From assembly GCA_913054115.1 (NCBI GenBank), contig CAJXIS010000077.1:1-8642 (forward strand): DNA of 8,642 nucleotides. Direction: 5' to 3'. Positions 6,722 through 8,642 of this stretch are shown piece after piece; position 1 is the stretch's first letter; each line of letters opens with the position of its first letter. The position numbers and the translations under genes are program-made. The notes beneath the pieces are model-generated. The model had not been told where the DNA came from and ran no database searches. It saw only the letters and a list, made by a program, of their open reading frames with translations. This DNA is from an uncultured Acidimicrobiaceae bacterium. GTDB taxonomy: Bacteria; Actinomycetota; Acidimicrobiia; Acidimicrobiales; MedAcidi-G1.

Positions 6722-6806
6722 GGAGCCGATCGTAGGGCTGGACCAGCGGTCGAATGGTGCGCCGGGCCGGGGAACGCTGTCACGCCCCGTGGGTAGGGTG
6801 CGGCGC
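6722..6806. promoter_or_regulatory. Divergent promoter region, metallopeptidase / UvrD2-like helicase
   Basis: An 85-nt gap between divergent ATGs. Leftward, TACGAT on the minus strand (6729-6734) stands 7 nt before ATG 6721. Rightward, TAGGGT (6794-6799) stands 7 nt before ATG 6807. Both match TANNNT and place the expected transcription start at or next to the start codon. No convincing TTGAC -35 box or Shine-Dalgarno is visible for either gene. The remaining 60 nt show no clear operator. Confidence 0.6.
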
Positions 6807-8642
6807 ATGTCCGCGACCGGCCCACTTTTCACCGAGGAACCCCCGGAAGGCGCGTCCGACGCCGACGCCGACGGGCTCCTGATCGGGCTCAACGCCGAAC
6901 AGCTCCACGCCGTCACCACCGATGGCATGCCGCTGGCGATCAGGGCCGGTGCCGGATCCGGAAAGACCCGCGTGCTCACCCGGCGCATCGCCTGGCGCTC
7001 GCAGACCGGCCGCCACGATCCCCGGCGCGTGCTGGCCCTCACCTTCACCCGCAAGGCCGCCGGCCAGCTGCGGTCCCGGCTGCGCTCCCTGGGCCTGCGC
7101 GACCAGGTGGCCGCCGGCACCTTCCACTCGGTCGCCTACGCCCAGCTGCGCACCTACTGGAGCGAACGCAACCAGCGCGAACCCGAGCTGCTCGCCAGCA
7201 AGTACAGCTTCGTCACCCCGCTGCTCCCCCGCGACCGCCGTAGCACCGACGTCCTCGATGTCGTCAGCGAGATCGAGTGGGCCAAGGCCCGGCGCATCCC
7301 ACCCGAGGCGTACGCGGGCCGGGCCGAGGCGCTCGGGCGCACCCCGCCGATGCCGCCATCCACCATCGCCCGCATCTACCGCGAGTACGAGGACAAGAAG
7401 GCGAAAGAGCGGAGGGTCGACTTCGACGACCTGCTCGACCAGTGCGCCAGGGCACTCCGTGGCGACCGGGCCTTCGGCGACGCCCAGCGCTGGCGGTTCC
7501 GGCACCTCTACGTCGACGAGTTCCAGGACGTCAACCCGCTGCAGTTCGCCCTCCTCTCCGCCTGGCTCGCCGACAGCGACGACCTGTGCGTCGTCGGCGA
7601 CCCCGACCAGGCCATCTACGGATGGAACGGCGCCGACGCCGACCACCTGAACCGCTTCGACACGCACTTCCCTGGCGCCACGGTCGTCGACCTGCGCCAG
7701 AACTACCGCAGCACGCCACAGGTGCTGCGCACCGCTGCCGCCGTACTGCACGGCCGCACGCCGATGGAGGCCAACCGGCCGAGCGGCCCGCCGCCCACGG
7801 TCACCGTCTACGCCAACGACCGCGCCGAGGCGGCTGCGGTGGCCAGGCTGGTGCGCGACACCCGGGGCCCCGACGGCGCCTGGTCCCGGCAGGCGGTGCT
7901 GGTCCGCACCAACGCCCAGGCCGATGTGATCGTCGGAGCACTGCGAGAGGCCGGCATTCCGGCCCGCACCCGCGCCGGCAGCGGACTGCTCGACCGGCCC
8001 GACGTCAAGGGGGCGCTCGGATCGCTGTCCCGCAGCCGTCGCCCCCTGACCGACCACCTTGGCGACCTGCAGGCCGACGCCGACCAGGATGTCTCCGACG
8101 ACGCCGCACCCCGTGACACCGAGCGGGCCGCAGCGTTCGCCCAACTGCGCACGCTGGCCGACGAGTACCTCGCCCTCGACCCGACCGGCACGGGGTCGGG
8201 GTTCGTTGGCTGGGCATATGGGCAGGCCCGGGCCGCCGTCGACGACTCGGCCGACGCCGTCGAGGTTGCCACCTTCCACGCCGCCAAGGGCCTCGAATGG
8301 GAGGTCGTCCACGTGGCCGGGCTCGAACATGGACTCGTCCCCATCGCCCATGCCCGCGAGCCGGCCGCCCTGGCCGAGGAGCGGCGGCTGCTGTACGTGG
8401 CGCTCAGCCGGGCCGAGGTGGGGTTGCACCTGAGCTGGGCACAGCAGCGCACCTTCGGCAACCGAACCTCGAAACGGCGGCCATCGTTCTGGCTCGAGGA
8501 CCTCGAGCTGGCCATCAGCAACCTCGACAAGCCGTTCGAGCAGGCCGAGCAGGCGCGTCAGGCGGCGATGGCACGCGCACGGATCACGAAAACCGGCCTC
8601 CCCGACCACCCCGTCGTCGAACAGCTCCGCACCTGGCGCCTG
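6807..8642 (+). CDS. UvrD2-like SF1A DNA helicase, 3' end outside window
   Basis: Open for 612 codons to the last base with no stop, so the C-terminus is missing. ATP-driven 3'-5' DNA translocase/helicase for repair or replication-conflict processing. All core motifs are present: Q motif LNAEQ (28-32), Walker A AGAGSGKT (47-54), Ia LTFTRKAA (78-85), Ib GTFHSVAY (104-111), Walker B DEFQD (237-241), III GDPDQAIYGWNGA (264-276), IV LRQNYRS (296-302), V TFHAAKGLEWE (489-499), VI EERRLLYVALSRAE (524-537). The 2B region (about 395-485) is much shorter than in UvrD/PcrA. The visible end VVEQLRTWRL resembles the entry to an HRDC domain, as in mycobacterial UvrD2 (about 700 aa), but no cysteine is seen in 540-612 where UvrD2 has its CxxC-CxxC module. 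ATG 6807 is supported by a TAGGGT box 7 nt upstream. A RecQ-like HRDC tail is predicted, not seen. Confidence 0.93.
   Translation, partial: MSATGPLFTEEPPEGASDADADGLLIGLNAEQLHAVTTDGMPLAIRAGAGSGKTRVLTRRIAWRSQTGRHDPRRVLALTFTRKAAGQLRSRLRSLGLRDQVAAGTFHSVAYAQLRTYWSERNQREPELLASKYSFVTPLLPRDRRSTDVLDVVSEIEWAKARRIPPEAYAGRAEALGRTPPMPPSTIARIYREYEDKKAKERRVDFDDLLDQCARALRGDRAFGDAQRWRFRHLYVDEFQDVNPLQFALLSAWLADSDDLCVVGDPDQAIYGWNGADADHLNRFDTHFPGATVVDLRQNYRSTPQVLRTAAAVLHGRTPMEANRPSGPPPTVTVYANDRAEAAAVARLVRDTRGPDGAWSRQAVLVRTNAQADVIVGALREAGIPARTRAGSGLLDRPDVKGALGSLSRSRRPLTDHLGDLQADADQDVSDDAAPRDTERAAAFAQLRTLADEYLALDPTGTGSGFVGWAYGQARAAVDDSADAVEVATFHAAKGLEWEVVHVAGLEHGLVPIAHAREPAALAEERRLLYVALSRAEVGLHLSWAQQRTFGNRTSKRRPSFWLEDLELAISNLDKPFEQAEQARQAAMARARITKTGLPDHPVVEQLRTWRL

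Noticed and set aside
6771..6799. GGAAC at 6771-6775 as an ECF sigma -35 box for the helicase gene
   Set aside because: The matching ECF -10 (CGTC/GTT type) is not present at the right distance, while TAGGGT fits a housekeeping -10. One pentamer is not enough.
6722..7120. A longer N-terminus for the metallopeptidase
   Set aside because: The added 133 residues run antisense through the helicase ATPase core and look like shadow sequence; the family is about 115-140 aa.
6780..8609. A 609-codon open frame on the minus strand opposite the helicase
   Set aside because: The plus strand frame from 6807 has every SF1 helicase motif in order. The minus frame is low-complexity Gly/Val/Glu shadow without motifs.

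Overview
The window is about 70% G+C overall (75-80% in the lines I counted inside core genes). It looks like a chromosomal segment of a high-GC actinobacterium, plausibly Acidimicrobiia or a relative. The support is a GTP-type PEP carboxykinase of the mycobacterial kind, an alpha-methylacyl-CoA racemase aligning closely with remembered mycobacterial MCR, an MshB-like deacetylase, a UvrD2-like helicase, and actinobacterial TANNNT promoter boxes. The assignment is inference from family resemblance. I see no rRNA, tRNA, CRISPR array, insertion sequence, integrase or phage gene.

Layout: the window opens inside pckG on the plus strand (2-1405, 5' end missing). Converging on it from the minus strand is a tight four-gene cluster, transcribed from about 4653 down to 1423: alpha/beta hydrolase, class III CoA-transferase/racemase (Amacr/MCR), PIG-L (MshB-like) deacetylase, and a small four-helix membrane protein. 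Gaps are 14, 27 and 31 nt, so this is probably one operon. Diverging from its head is an ElaA-family GNAT acetyltransferase (4713-5144, plus). It converges, with a 3-nt gap, on a minus-strand pair: a minzincin-type HExxH metallopeptidase (6721-6371) followed 5 nt later by an ankyrin-repeat lipoprotein with a Thr-rich stalk (6365-5148). Diverging from the peptidase is a UvrD2-like SF1A helicase (6807 to the window end, 3' end missing).

How the genes fit together: pckG is central carbon metabolism (gluconeogenesis). The racemase with an upstream alpha/beta hydrolase suggests branched acyl-CoA or sterol/isoprenoid side-chain metabolism. The deacetylase may belong to mycothiol chemistry or may act on an unrelated N-acyl sugar. 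The peptidase-lipoprotein pair sits beside a DNA repair helicase without an obvious functional link.

Most noteworthy observations: (i) three promoters share the geometry TANNNT, exactly 7 nt, start codon, implying leaderless mRNAs, while the internal operon genes Amacr and PIG-L have Shine-Dalgarno sites; (ii) the helicase lacks the CxxC...CxxC module and most of the 2B domain while keeping all core motifs; (iii) the ankyrin lipoprotein has an unusual architecture and lower G+C. I found no convincing defence or mobile system.
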